From positions 1-38,366 of IMG/VR virus record IMGVR_UViG_3300034072_000712: 38,366 nt of DNA; one strand, 5' to 3'. Shown piece by piece: positions 24,319 to 31,808 of the stretch; positions within the stretch are counted from its first letter, which is position 1, and each line of letters starts with the position of its first letter. This DNA is from a virus. A model generated the notes under the pieces. The model had not been told where the DNA came from and did no database searches. It saw only the letters and a list, made by a program, of their open reading frames with translations. Both the position numbers and the translations under genes were made by a program.

Positions 24319-24797
24319 TGGTCGGTTCCCGTCTGCTTGGAGTTGCCGCCACCCGGTTTGCCGCTAGCAGGCGCAGTGCCTGCCGACAGGCCGATGAGGC
24401 GCTTGATCATGCCTTCGATCTCGCGCCCGGCGAACTCGATCAGCGAATAGCCGGAAAAGCCCAGCCCGATTGAGACCACGAATGTCAGGAGCGGGCCTGG
24501 ATGCGATTGCGCCACCCAGATCACGGCCACGATTGCCATGATCGCGGTCACAAGGGCGAAGCGCAGCCAGCCCACTTCCACCTCGCGGCGCGGTGCCAGT
24601 GGCCGTGCCATCAGTACGCCGACGACGGCAAGCACGGCCTGCAAGACCGGCACGGCCAAGCTGTCGATCTGAAGCACCATCCCCGGTGCCGCATGGGCCG
24701 CAAGGCGTGGCTCGCCCACCGCAGCGGCCAACACCGACATCGCCCACGGACCGTAGAAGGCCGCTAGCTGCTTTATCGAAACCGCAGGCTCGATCAT
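24315..24797 (-). CDS. Holin candidate, multi-pass membrane protein
   Basis: This 160-residue protein has three to four predicted membrane helices: LPAVLQAVLAVVGVLMA-like, WLRFALVTAIMAIVAVIWVA and LLTFVVSIGLGFSGYSLIEFA, with a polar C-terminal tail (GGGNSKQTGTDQ). It follows the muramidase and spanin genes, so a holin role is the simplest reading. No motif distinguishes it from other membrane proteins. Confidence 0.55.
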   Translation of the reverse strand: MIEPAVSIKQLAAFYGPWAMSVLAAAVGEPRLAAHAAPGMVLQIDSLAVPVLQAVLAVVGVLMARPLAPRREVEVGWLRFALVTAIMAIVAVIWVAQSHPGPLLTFVVSIGLGFSGYSLIEFAGREIEGMIKRLIGLSAGTAPASGKPGGGNSKQTGTDQ

Positions 24798-25417
24798 GGT
24801 TGCGGCTCCGGTGAAGTGTTCACATTCGCTGCCGCTTCCACGGCATCGATCAGCCGATCGAGCTGGTAGGCTTGCTCGCTGGCGATCAGGCGCTCGGAGA
24901 TCGTCATCCCGCTGGCGACGGGGCAGGCTGCTCCAGCACCTTCAGGAAATCCTTGATCACCGGCCGTTTCAGCAATTCGGGTGCCGGCCGGAATGGTGCC
25001 GGGCAAACCAGCTCCATCGGCGCTGCCGGCAGGGGCTGCGGCCTGTGCTGCCCGCAAGCGGCCAGACAGAAGCTCAGACCGGTAGCGTAAAGCCGCCACC
25101 TCGGAATGTAGGGCACTTACGTTCTCCCGGTTGATGGCATCGTGCACGGCATCCACTCGGACGATGTTAGCCTGCTGCCGGATCGCGGCCTGGCGCGCGG
25201 CTTCCTGCAGGTTGGCGATCGTGCCACGCGCGGCATCGCGCTCGTCTGCCCGATGCTGGATTTCGCTGCGAAGCCTTGGTGCGACCCGAAAGGCTTGATT
25301 GGCGAGGTCGATGGTCAGGACGGCGATCACGATGTGCCGCCAGTCAGCGAACAGCCATTTGAGAAGGGCTGCAAAGGGCTTTCCCAGCCACTTGAGAAGG
25401 GTGACGGCGAGGCTCAT
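24794..25417 (-). CDS. Inner-membrane spanin (i-spanin) candidate
   Basis: This 207-residue protein has one membrane helix near the N-terminus (about 25-45, WRHIVIAVLTIDLANQAF) and a long periplasmic coiled coil (RAPRLRSEIQHRADERDAARGTIANLQEAARQAA, in parts), as in Rz-like i-spanins. It sits between the muramidase and holin candidates, and an outer-membrane spanin is encoded within it in another frame, strongly supporting the assignment. Confidence 0.7.
   Translation of the reverse strand: MSLAVTLLKWLGKPFAALLKWLFADWRHIVIAVLTIDLANQAFRVAPRLRSEIQHRADERDAARGTIANLQEAARQAAIRQQANIVRVDAVHDAINRENVSALHSEVAALRYRSELLSGRLRAAQAAAPAGSADGAGLPGTIPAGTRIAETAGDQGFPEGAGAACPVASGMTISERLIASEQAYQLDRLIDAVEAAANVNTSPEPQP
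24904..25116 (-). CDS. Embedded outer-membrane spanin (o-spanin), lipoprotein
   Basis: A 70-residue frame lies wholly inside the i-spanin gene in a different phase. It starts with GTG at 25116 and GGGAG seven bases upstream. It has basic residues (R6, R8), a hydrophobic run and a lipobox LAAC with Cys21. The mature part is short and proline-rich (PAPFRPAPELLKRP). This is the classic embedded Rz1 layout. The two partners span the periplasm and fuse the membranes at the end of lysis. Confidence 0.75.
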   Translation of the reverse strand: MPYIPRWRLYATGLSFCLAACGQHRPQPLPAAPMELVCPAPFRPAPELLKRPVIKDFLKVLEQPAPSPAG

Positions 25418-26094
25418 GCGAAGCCCCGGCCAAGCTGGTCGGCGCGGTTGAGCCAGCCATTGAGATAGCGCTTCTGCGAGGGATCGAGCCGCGCGATCGC
25501 GCGATAGCGATCACGGGCAGCATCCCGGTAAGCGGTCACCAGTGCCGGAAGGCCAAGCCCCGGCCATTGCAGGACTTCGAGCATCGCGTTTCGCGTGACG
25601 TTGCCGATCACGCCATCCACCTTCAGCAGCGCTATCCGCGTCTTGCTGGCCGGCATCAGCAGGATGCACGAATTGATCGCCCGCTGCAGCAACTTGCGCG
25701 CCGAAGCAAGGCCCCCGTTGACAGCCTGGTCGAACAGCATTTCGCCGATCGGGGCGGGGAACGTCTCGGCCTGCAAACGCAGCCAGAAGCACTTGTGAAA
25801 AAGGAAGATCGCATCGCCGATGGTCAGCTTGCGGATGTCGGCGCCATCAATGTCGCCATCCATGTCGAGATCAAAGTCAGCGAGCCCGTCGCGGTCTTCG
25901 TCGAAGGCTCCTTCCGCCTTCAGAAAGCGCAGCGAGATCCCGAACTTGGTCTCGCCACCCCGGTCGATCGGGTCATTCACATGCCCGCCTTCGATGCCCA
26001 GCAGGTGCAGAGCCGCCTTGCGATAGCGCGGGCTGTAAGCCTGCACCACGATCTCGACGGGCGTATTTTCAGGGGAAGGATTGGCGCTGCTCAT
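25414..26094 (-). CDS. Endolysin, GH108 N-acetylmuramidase with EF-hand-like loops
   Basis: This 226-residue protein starts at ATG 26094; an upstream start at 26127 would sit in the promoter motif. The signature IEGGHVNDPIDRGGETKFGIS (in parts) carries the catalytic Glu35 of glycoside hydrolase family 108. The C-terminal region (DGVIGNVTRNAMLEV) fits the peptidoglycan-binding domain 3 that follows it in this family. Between them lie two Asp-rich loops, DEDRDGLADFDL and DLDMDGDIDGAD (about 65-86); the second fits the EF-hand/dockerin calcium pattern. It cuts the glycan backbone. There is no signal peptide, so it depends on a holin. Confidence 0.85.
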   Translation of the reverse strand: MSSANPSPENTPVEIVVQAYSPRYRKAALHLLGIEGGHVNDPIDRGGETKFGISLRFLKAEGAFDEDRDGLADFDLDMDGDIDGADIRKLTIGDAIFLFHKCFWLRLQAETFPAPIGEMLFDQAVNGGLASARKLLQRAINSCILLMPASKTRIALLKVDGVIGNVTRNAMLEVLQWPGLGLPALVTAYRDAARDRYRAIARLDPSQKRYLNGWLNRADQLGRGFA

Positions 26095-26127
26095 GGGCCG
26101 CTTGTGGCCGCTGCAGCGCCTGTGCAT

Positions 26128-26148
26128 CGCCCCGGTCAGATGCGCGGG
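26128..26148 (-). promoter_or_regulatory. Late activator site candidate, copy at endolysin
   Basis: The minus strand holds TGACCGGGGCG at 26128-26138, inside an imperfect 8-2-8 dyad (CCCGCGCA / TGACCGGG). It lies 34 bases before the endolysin ATG and 16 bases after the end of the Mor-like gene, at the boundary between early and late genes. Confidence 0.65.
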
Positions 26149-26163
26149 GGATACTTGGTTTCG

Positions 26164-26565
26164 TCAGAAGAGGGACATCTGCCTCTCGTCGCCCTTTTTG
26201 CCAAGCCTCGCACGGCGGCGGCGAATGGTGCTCGCGCTATAGCGTGTGGCCAGCGCGATTTCACGTTCCGAGTAGCCTTTCGCAATCATCGCGTCCAGTC
26301 GCTCCTGCATCTGCGCACGGTGCCCGGCCGGACCGAGCGGCAGGTTTATGCGCTGGCCGATGCCAAGGCCCGCGGTGAGGGCATCGGCCAACTCATTGGC
26401 GGGGCGATGCCCGATCGCTTCCGCAAGCCAGTGATCGGCGGAGATGACGGGCGGGATATAGACCTGCGTTCCGCCGCGTAGGCGTGCAATCTTCAACGCC
26501 GCTTCCTCGCCGACCACGGCGGCGATCTGCGCCAGCACGGGAGGAAGAGGAAGCGCGTTGCTCAC
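26164..26565 (-). CDS. mor: Mor-family transcription activator
   Basis: This 133-residue protein has the layout of Mu Mor/C activators: an N-terminal dimerisation part (LPPVLAQIAAVVGEEAALKIARLRGGTQVYIPP) with the conserved helix then G-G-x-x-V-Y-I-P strand, and a C-terminal helix-turn-helix (YSEREIALATRYSASTIRRRRARLG). Mor activates middle transcription in Mu. Here it is the last gene of the early operon, and the late genes begin just downstream. The dyad sites upstream of four late units are its probable targets (inference). Confidence 0.85.
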   Translation of the reverse strand: MSNALPLPPVLAQIAAVVGEEAALKIARLRGGTQVYIPPVISADHWLAEAIGHRPANELADALTAGLGIGQRINLPLGPAGHRAQMQERLDAMIAKGYSEREIALATRYSASTIRRRRARLGKKGDERQMSLF

Positions 26566-26927
26566 TGACCGGCGTCCCCGGCAGGAACCTGCTCTCGACC
26601 GAGCGCCAGAGGCTTCTTGCCGAACTCTGCGCAGTCATCGAGAACAGTGGTGACCAAGTCGTCGCGCACCACGAACAGGTGCCCGTCCATCTTGATCACG
26701 AAGTCGGAATCGCCCATGCCCCGTGCCGCCGTAGCCGCGCGAGACAGGCCAACCTGCAGGCTCATGCGAACGCTTTCCACGTCCATGCCGCCACAGCGCT
26801 CCAGGAAGCGCACCAGGGCATGATCGGAAACGGGCACAAGGCCCGCCTGGCGCGCCGCCGTGGCTTTGGTCACCCCTTGGCAGGGACGGTTGCGGACATC
26901 GTTCTGCCGCTGTCTGTGTCTGCCCAT
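26562..26927 (-). CDS. Hypothetical early protein
   Basis: This 121-residue protein starts at ATG 26927 (MGRHRQRQNDVR), one base after the stop of a tiny upstream gene. SDHALVRFLERCGGMDVESVR (about residues 34-54) is a pattern common in phage hypotheticals. The rest is beta-rich (DFVIKMDGHLFVVRDDLVTTVLDD). The N-terminus is basic. Function is unknown. It overlaps the mor start (4 bases), so it may be co-translated. Confidence 0.55.
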   Translation of the reverse strand: MGRHRQRQNDVRNRPCQGVTKATAARQAGLVPVSDHALVRFLERCGGMDVESVRMSLQVGLSRAATAARGMGDSDFVIKMDGHLFVVRDDLVTTVLDDCAEFGKKPLALGREQVPAGDAGQ

Positions 26928-26928
26928 A

Positions 26929-27066
26929 TCAGAGCACTCCCAGCAGGTAGAACGCCGCACACGCGCAGAAACCGGCGACGAGCGCCAGTTCGCGCAAAAA
27001 GCGCCACCGCTCCCAGCTATCGTTCCGGCGGCGCCAGTCCGTCAGCCGATCACGCTGCTGCCGCAT
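26929..27066 (-). CDS. Tiny membrane protein
   Basis: This 45-residue protein has GGAGG before ATG 27066. Residues 1-25 are charged and Arg/Trp-rich (QQRDRLTDWRRRND), and residues 28-45 form one membrane helix (ELALVAGFCACAAFYLLGVL). It is coupled to the upstream gene by overlap and to the downstream gene by TGATATG. It fits the size of small phage membrane proteins that alter host envelopes, but no family is recognised. Confidence 0.5.
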   Translation of the reverse strand: MRQQRDRLTDWRRRNDSWERWRFLRELALVAGFCACAAFYLLGVL

Positions 27067-27274
27067 GTTCGCCTCCTGTCATCGCGTCGAGGTCAGCGAA
27101 CGCCGCTTCGATCTCGTGGCGCTTCTCGATGATGCGCTGGGCGAGGCCTGCGGTTAGCGCGCTTTCCGCGCCGATCCGGCCAAGGATCATGGTCAGGTCA
27201 GCCAGCACGGCAGCTTCTGCCGTCGGGTGCAGGTTGCCCTTGTTGTCGGCAAATGCCGTGGCGACCTTAGCCAT
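27050..27274 (-). CDS. Small hypothetical early protein
   Basis: This 74-residue protein starts at ATG 27274 with GGGGGAGG upstream (a much longer frame exists but is a shadow of gemA). It is mostly helical (LHPTAEAAVLADLTMILGRIG, EKRHEIEAAFADLDAM). I do not recognise the family. It follows gemA with an overlap, so it belongs to the early operon. Confidence 0.5.
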   Translation of the reverse strand: MAKVATAFADNKGNLHPTAEAAVLADLTMILGRIGAESALTAGLAQRIIEKRHEIEAAFADLDAMTGGEHAAAA

Positions 27275-28004
27275 TTGCGCCTCCCCCGTTACCGTTCCTG
27301 GCGAAAGCAGCCTTGTGCGCACGCAGCTTGCCGCCCAGCGCCTTGGCCAGAGCTTCGTAGTCGCTGGCTGTCCAAGGGTCCGCCTTGGCGTTCTCGATCC
27401 CGCACAGCTTCCACGCGGCATCGTGTAGCGCCCAGTCTGACGGGACGATCCCGGCATCCTTCAGCTTGATCAGGATCGCCGCGCATAGCGACGCCTGCAG
27501 TTCGATCGGGCCGAAGGCCTTGCCCGTCGCACGATTGTGCTGAAGCCAGCCATGACGGGTTGCCATGTTCTTCAACGCCTCGATCAACCGGAACGCATCA
27601 GACTGCCTTGCCCACTGCAGGCGGTCGCACTTCAGCTGGCGCTTGGCGAAGGCCTCAAGTGCCTGCTCGGCCGGATTGTCGACCGCGCCCAGATGGTGCA
27701 GCGAGATCCACAGCGCCCGCGCCTTCATCGCCATGGGATGGCTCGCCGCCTTTTTCGAAGGCAGTGGCTGGAAACCCTTCGCCTTCATCACGTCCAGGAC
27801 GCGGGCAAGCTGTGGCTCGCTGCATTCCTTCAGGCTCGTCTTGCCCGTCTGATCGAACAGGATCTGGCGATAGTCGTCCTCGTTCATCGCCAGTTGCGTC
27901 TTGGCGATCTGCACCTTGGCAATCATCGCGCGGCGGTTCTGGCTGCTCTTGTCGAACTGGGCCGGGACGGCCCGCCCGAAGTTGGTTTGCGGGTTAGTTG
28001 CCAC
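27267..28004 (-). CDS. gemA: GemA/gp16 family regulatory protein (DUF1018)
   Basis: This 245-residue protein starts with GTG at 28004, GAGGAG upstream. The N-terminal part (NRRAMIAKVQIAKTQLAMNEDDYRQIL) and the following LWISLHHLGAVDN segment fit Mu GemA (gp16, DUF1018), an early Mu protein that alters host gene expression and is linked to DNA supercoiling and replication. The protein is longer than Mu GemA by some 80 residues, with a C-terminal basic tail (GKLRAHKAAFARNGNG). Confidence 0.75.
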   Translation of the reverse strand: MATNPQTNFGRAVPAQFDKSSQNRRAMIAKVQIAKTQLAMNEDDYRQILFDQTGKTSLKECSEPQLARVLDVMKAKGFQPLPSKKAASHPMAMKARALWISLHHLGAVDNPAEQALEAFAKRQLKCDRLQWARQSDAFRLIEALKNMATRHGWLQHNRATGKAFGPIELQASLCAAILIKLKDAGIVPSDWALHDAAWKLCGIENAKADPWTASDYEALAKALGGKLRAHKAAFARNGNGGGANG

Positions 28005-28410
28005 GGGGAAGTCTCCTCGACATGCCGAAGTGCAGGCAGATCGCCTCGCAGGTCCGGGCGAACCGCTCGTCTTCGAGCCTCAGCCGGATTGCGATTTGAT
28101 GCTGGTGCATGATGCTCGTGTGGTCTCTGCCGCCCATGGCGCGCCCGATCTTCGGGTAGCTCATGGGCTGCACCGGCACGGTTCGCAGTATCCAGGTCAC
28201 CATCGCCCTGGCACGGACAAGCGCCGGGTCGCGCCGATGCGAAAGAATGGCGTTGCGAGGCACGTTGAACAGCGCTGAAGCCAGCGTAATCGCGGTGTGG
28301 GCGGAAACGAACCGGGGCCCGTCGCTTTCACCACTGGCATCTTCCAGCAGTGCAGCGACAGGAACACGCAGCGCGTCGATATCGCGCCAGAAGGGCTGCC
28401 CGCCGATCAT
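27994..28410 (-). CDS. DnaA domain IV-like DNA-binding protein
   Basis: This 138-residue protein starts at ATG 28410, overlapping the upstream stop (ATGA). Its C-terminal half contains YPKIGRAMGGRDHTSIMH (about residues 85-102), the recognisable signature of DnaA domain IV (G-R-D-H-T-x-V/I) that binds DnaA boxes. No AAA+ part is present. The N-terminal part (PAVLLEDASGESDGPRFVS) is unlike DnaA. It sits next to MuB and GemA, so a role in recruiting or competing with host replication initiation is plausible. Confidence 0.78.
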   Translation of the reverse strand: MIGGQPFWRDIDALRVPVAALLEDASGESDGPRFVSAHTAITLASALFNVPRNAILSHRRDPALVRARAMVTWILRTVPVQPMSYPKIGRAMGGRDHTSIMHQHQIAIRLRLEDERFARTCEAICLHFGMSRRLPRGN

Positions 28411-28802
28411 GGCCAGATCCCCGAAGCCAAAGGCAGGCACACGACAAGCGCGATCACCGCCACCGCGCGCACGGCCTGATCCCAGAAGCTCCAGTCGCTC
28501 CGTTCGATCACGGCCACAGCGGGCTTCTCGTTGCCTTCCAAAGACCGGATGCTGATCGTCTCAATCGACTGGCGCCGATCCCGCAGTGCCTGCTCCATTC
28601 GCTCTACTGCGAAAGGCAGCGCCGTCGGCTCCAGGTTGACCGTGGCATAGGGTACGCTCAGCTCGTGCGTGTAGCCAAACAGCGGCGTCTCGATCCGGCC
28701 CATCACCACGAAGCCGGTGCCGCGCAGGCCCACGGCGATCGTCTGAACCTGGTCACAGGCGGCGGCTGCCTTCTCGGCAGCGTCGATCAGCCCGGCCATC
28801 AT
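28407..28802 (-). CDS. Hypothetical protein with C-terminal membrane helix
   Basis: This 131-residue protein is mainly a soluble beta-rich domain (RGTGFVVMGRIETPLFGYTHELSVPYATV), followed by a helix and a C-terminal hydrophobic helix of about 20 residues (AVRAVAVIALVVCLPLASGIW), so it may be tail-anchored. It begins at the MuB stop (ATGATG). I do not recognise it. Confidence 0.45.
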   Translation of the reverse strand: MMAGLIDAAEKAAAACDQVQTIAVGLRGTGFVVMGRIETPLFGYTHELSVPYATVNLEPTALPFAVERMEQALRDRRQSIETISIRSLEGNEKPAVAVIERSDWSFWDQAVRAVAVIALVVCLPLASGIWP

Positions 28803-29761
28803 GCTGCAAGCGCCCGTGCCGAGAGCTGCGACCAGGCGTCCTGCAAATGTTCCTTTGCCAGCGGACGCTGATCAGCCGCCGCGATCATCCACGCCAGTTC
28901 CAGCGCCATCGTCCCGCCGCGCAGTCCGCCCGGCATCCCCACGATCTTGCGCACCAGGCCAAGCGTGCCATCGTCTTCCACCTTCCACGCTTTGGCCAGC
29001 GCGTCGGCATCGGCCTGGAGCGGCAGCGGACGGATCATCCGCATCGAGACACGGCTGTAGAGCTGGGCAAACGCCGCGCTGCGTGTGCCGCCTTCCAGTT
29101 GCTGCATGACCTTGATGTTGCCCAGCAGGGCGATCCCAACGCCCGTGGCATCGTGCCAGCTGCGGACCTCCTCGATAGCCTTTTCCGAGAGGTGCTGTGC
29201 TTCGTCGATAATGATGAGCGGCTTCGACATGTTCCGGACGCGCTCGCGGATTCGCCGGGAAAGCTTTTGCGGCGTGCCCACGGCATCGCGCTCGCCCAGT
29301 GCCTCAAGCACTTCGATCTGCATGTTGTTCACACCAGCGGTCGAAGGCGACATGGTGGCGTGGAATACATTGGGAAAGCATGCGCGATACTGCTCGGCAG
29401 TCTTCGTCTTCCCGAGGCCAGCGCCGGTGGCGATGACGACGATGCGGCCGCGCTGTCCCCAAGTCAGCAGGCTGGTGATTTGCTCGCTTGTGGGCGTGGA
29501 AAAATAGTCGGGAAGCTCCGGTGCTTCGACCTCGATCCGTGCCTGCTCGTCGAGCAACTGCTGATAGCGATAGACCTTCTCGGCGAGGCGACGCTCGTCA
29601 CCCGCATAGCCCTTCGGGCTGCCGAACTGGCTGAGCGTGCCTTGGGGAATATCGATGCGCTTGGCCAGTTCCGACCAGCTCAGCTGGGTGCTGGTGCGAT
29701 GGTCGATCAGCCACTTGCGCTGCTCTTCGATATCAATGAGTGCGGTTGCCGGGTCATTCAT
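28799..29761 (-). CDS. B: MuB-like transposition ATPase
   Basis: This 320-residue AAA+ protein has an N-terminal helix-turn-helix (LSWSELAKRIDIPQGTLSQFG, about 27-47), Walker A GAGLGKTK (113-120) and Walker B LIIIDEAQ (182-189), then a sensor LLGN. Mu B selects target DNA and activates transposase. It follows the transposase gene after a 70-base gap with two hairpins, the second of which overlaps the AGGAG ribosome binding site, so expression relative to transposase may be set there. Confidence 0.88.
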   Translation of the reverse strand: MNDPATALIDIEEQRKWLIDHRTSTQLSWSELAKRIDIPQGTLSQFGSPKGYAGDERRLAEKVYRYQQLLDEQARIEVEAPELPDYFSTPTSEQITSLLTWGQRGRIVVIATGAGLGKTKTAEQYRACFPNVFHATMSPSTAGVNNMQIEVLEALGERDAVGTPQKLSRRIRERVRNMSKPLIIIDEAQHLSEKAIEEVRSWHDATGVGIALLGNIKVMQQLEGGTRSAAFAQLYSRVSMRMIRPLPLQADADALAKAWKVEDDGTLGLVRKIVGMPGGLRGGTMALELAWMIAAADQRPLAKEHLQDAWSQLSARALAA

Positions 29762-29771
29762 GTAGAGAACT

Positions 29772-29793
29772 CCTGTCTCTCGTTGGGGACAGG
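29772..29793 (-). promoter_or_regulatory. Ribosome-site-sequestering hairpin before MuB
   Basis: On the mRNA, CCTGTC and GACAGG form a 6-bp stem around ten bases. The GACAGG arm includes the AGG of the MuB ribosome binding site (AGGAG at good spacing to ATG 29761). The neighbouring larger hairpin uses the same two outer bases, so the two structures could compete. Confidence 0.45.
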
Positions 29794-29828
29794 TGCGCGG
29801 GGAAGTTTCCTAGGCCGCCCCGCGCACC
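29792..29828 (-). repeat. 11-bp inverted repeat between MuA and MuB genes
   Basis: GGTGCGCGGGG (29792-29802) and CCCCGCGCACC (29818-29828) flank 15 bases just after the transposase stop codon (TAA, 29832-29834). The stem is GC-rich and has no U-tract after it, so it looks more like a mRNA stabiliser or processing stop than a terminator. Confidence 0.55.
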
Positions 29829-29831
29829 AAC

Positions 29832-31808
29832 TTAATCGTCGCGCCTCACAAGCTTCAGCGCGCCGAAAACTCGATCTTCACTCTTCGCGGGATGGCTCTC
29901 AGGGAGGGCAGAGGGCGCAATCTTCAGCGCCGCCGCTGTCTGCCCACGATGACGAACCGGGCGCACAACTTGCGCCTCTGGCTTTTCAGGCTCCGGCGCA
30001 TCGACCTGCACCGTCACCAACTGCGGCATGGTCAGCAGGCCTTCAGCTTCCAGTCCGTCCCGAATCCGCTTGCGGTAATCGGCCACCATCTTGCCGGTCG
30101 CCTTCGCCTGGGCGGCGTCGAGAAACTGCACATCGCCCCACTGCTGCGCGGCGCAAAGGTAGTGCCCGGCCTGGTCGTAAAGGTGGATATCGCGCAGCAG
30201 GTTGTCGGGATCGAACCGCACCGTAACCGTCTGCCCATGGAACCGTGCGCACTCGGGTGACCAGTAGCGATTGCCGAACAGGTTGATTTCGCTGGTCTGC
30301 TTGTTGATCCGCTTCTGCTCGCCTGCCAGCAGCGCCCAGCGCATCGCCTCGGGCGATGCCTTGCCGATCGGCGCGGTGGCATAGGAATCGGCGAACACTT
30401 CGTCGAAGCTGCGCCCGCGGGCCGTCTCGGTCCTGCGGTTCATCTTGGCGTTGTGGCGGGCGATTTCCTTGTCGACGCGCGCCACGAATGCATCCCAGCC
30501 CACAGCCCGGCTGCCATAGTTCTCGGGTTTGGCAGTAGGGTTGTTGCCCACATAGGCCCCGTGGAACTCGGGATGCTTCGCCACCCGGTCGCACATGTCG
30601 CGGAACGCGCGTTCGATCGGCTTGGACTGGCCGCGATAGGGCGTCGCCCAGTGGATATGGATGCCAAGGCCGGTCAGCAGGCCGGTCGGCTCTTCTTCCT
30701 TGATCTTGAAGCGGAAACGGCTGTTGGCCCCGCCTGTGATCCACTTCGAGGCAAAGGCCCGCCCGTTGTCGAGCACGCATTCCTTGGGGATACCCCAGTT
30801 CTGGAACAGGTCGGCAAAGCATAGCCGCGTCTGCACCGCGCTTTCCTCGCCACCGATCCGCCAGGCCAGAATCTTGCGGCTGAAGATGTCCTGGATCGTC
30901 ACCATGATCGGACGGATCACGCGGCCTTCGCCCGTCTTTACAAACACGTCGAACTTGTGACCGTCGATGTTCACCACTTCCAACGCATGCAGGTGCGCCA
31001 CCGTGCGCCGCTGGGCCGGGATTGACCGGCGCAAGTTTTCCTCACCCTTCCGGCCAAGGCGCAGCACCTGCGGATCGACTTCGCGCTCCAGTTTGCGGCG
31101 GATCGAACGCTCCGAAGGCATCGGCAATCCGCGCGCTTCGGCGATATCGCGGGTGCGGTCATAGCAGCTGGTCAGTGTCGGCTGCTCCAGGCGCAGATAG
31201 TCCGAAAGGAAAACGCGCCACAGATCTTCATCGATATCGGCCTCGCGCCCGCCTGCCTTGCGGCGTGGTGCCAGCGCAACGATGCGGTTCTGCCGCGCCA
31301 CGCCTTTGATCAGCCTGCGCCAGTTCCATACCGTGGATTCGGCGATATCGTGCTCGATCGAAACGGCCTGCACCGCCACGTTCTTCAGTACGCCTGCCTG
31401 TTCCAGCAGTTCGATCTGCGCGATGATCCCGGCGCGGCGCTGTGCCTCGCCTTTCACCTTGTCGCTCTGCAGGTCGAACCATTTCCAACCTGCAGCCGTC
31501 GGATCTTCGGCTTCGATCAGCAGTGTCTCGCCGAGCTTTCGCGCCAGTTCGACGCGGGCCGAGCCCGGCAGCAGCGAAACGTGGAATTCGATTCCGCCAC
31601 CGCGCCCGGCGCGAGGCCGCGAAAGCGGATTGCCTGCCTTGTCGCACTGGATAGTCCAGCGATGATCGCGGGCATGCCGGTTCACCGCACGTTTGTCATG
31701 GGGCAGGCCCGGCAGGCGAAAATCGGCCAGCTCGGCTGCAGTGAACCACTCGCGTGCCTCACTGGCGGCATCGGCCTTGGTAACCTCTTGATGCGCCCTG
31801 TGCTTCAC
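29832..31808 (-). CDS. A: MuA-like DDE transposase
   Basis: This 658-residue protein starts with GTG at 31808 (GTGA overlap). An N-terminal winged helix region (WFTAAELADFRLPGLPHDKRAV) fits the Mu end/enhancer-binding domains. A further helix-turn-helix lies near 150-165. The catalytic DDE residues are visible: D282 (NIDGHKF), D347 (VLDNG) and E399 (KPIER). The C-terminal region continues as a beta-barrel (VRFDPDNLLRDIHLYD). It cuts phage ends and joins them to target DNA in integration and replicative transposition. Confidence 0.92.
   Translation of the reverse strand: MKHRAHQEVTKADAASEAREWFTAAELADFRLPGLPHDKRAVNRHARDHRWTIQCDKAGNPLSRPRAGRGGGIEFHVSLLPGSARVELARKLGETLLIEAEDPTAAGWKWFDLQSDKVKGEAQRRAGIIAQIELLEQAGVLKNVAVQAVSIEHDIAESTVWNWRRLIKGVARQNRIVALAPRRKAGGREADIDEDLWRVFLSDYLRLEQPTLTSCYDRTRDIAEARGLPMPSERSIRRKLEREVDPQVLRLGRKGEENLRRSIPAQRRTVAHLHALEVVNIDGHKFDVFVKTGEGRVIRPIMVTIQDIFSRKILAWRIGGEESAVQTRLCFADLFQNWGIPKECVLDNGRAFASKWITGGANSRFRFKIKEEEPTGLLTGLGIHIHWATPYRGQSKPIERAFRDMCDRVAKHPEFHGAYVGNNPTAKPENYGSRAVGWDAFVARVDKEIARHNAKMNRRTETARGRSFDEVFADSYATAPIGKASPEAMRWALLAGEQKRINKQTSEINLFGNRYWSPECARFHGQTVTVRFDPDNLLRDIHLYDQAGHYLCAAQQWGDVQFLDAAQAKATGKMVADYRKRIRDGLEAEGLLTMPQLVTVQVDAPEPEKPEAQVVRPVRHRGQTAAALKIAPSALPESHPAKSEDRVFGALKLVRRDD

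Noticed and set aside
28847-30226. 459-residue plus-strand frame across MuB and MuA genes
   Set aside because: Spans two real opposite-strand genes and their gap; no coding signals of its own.
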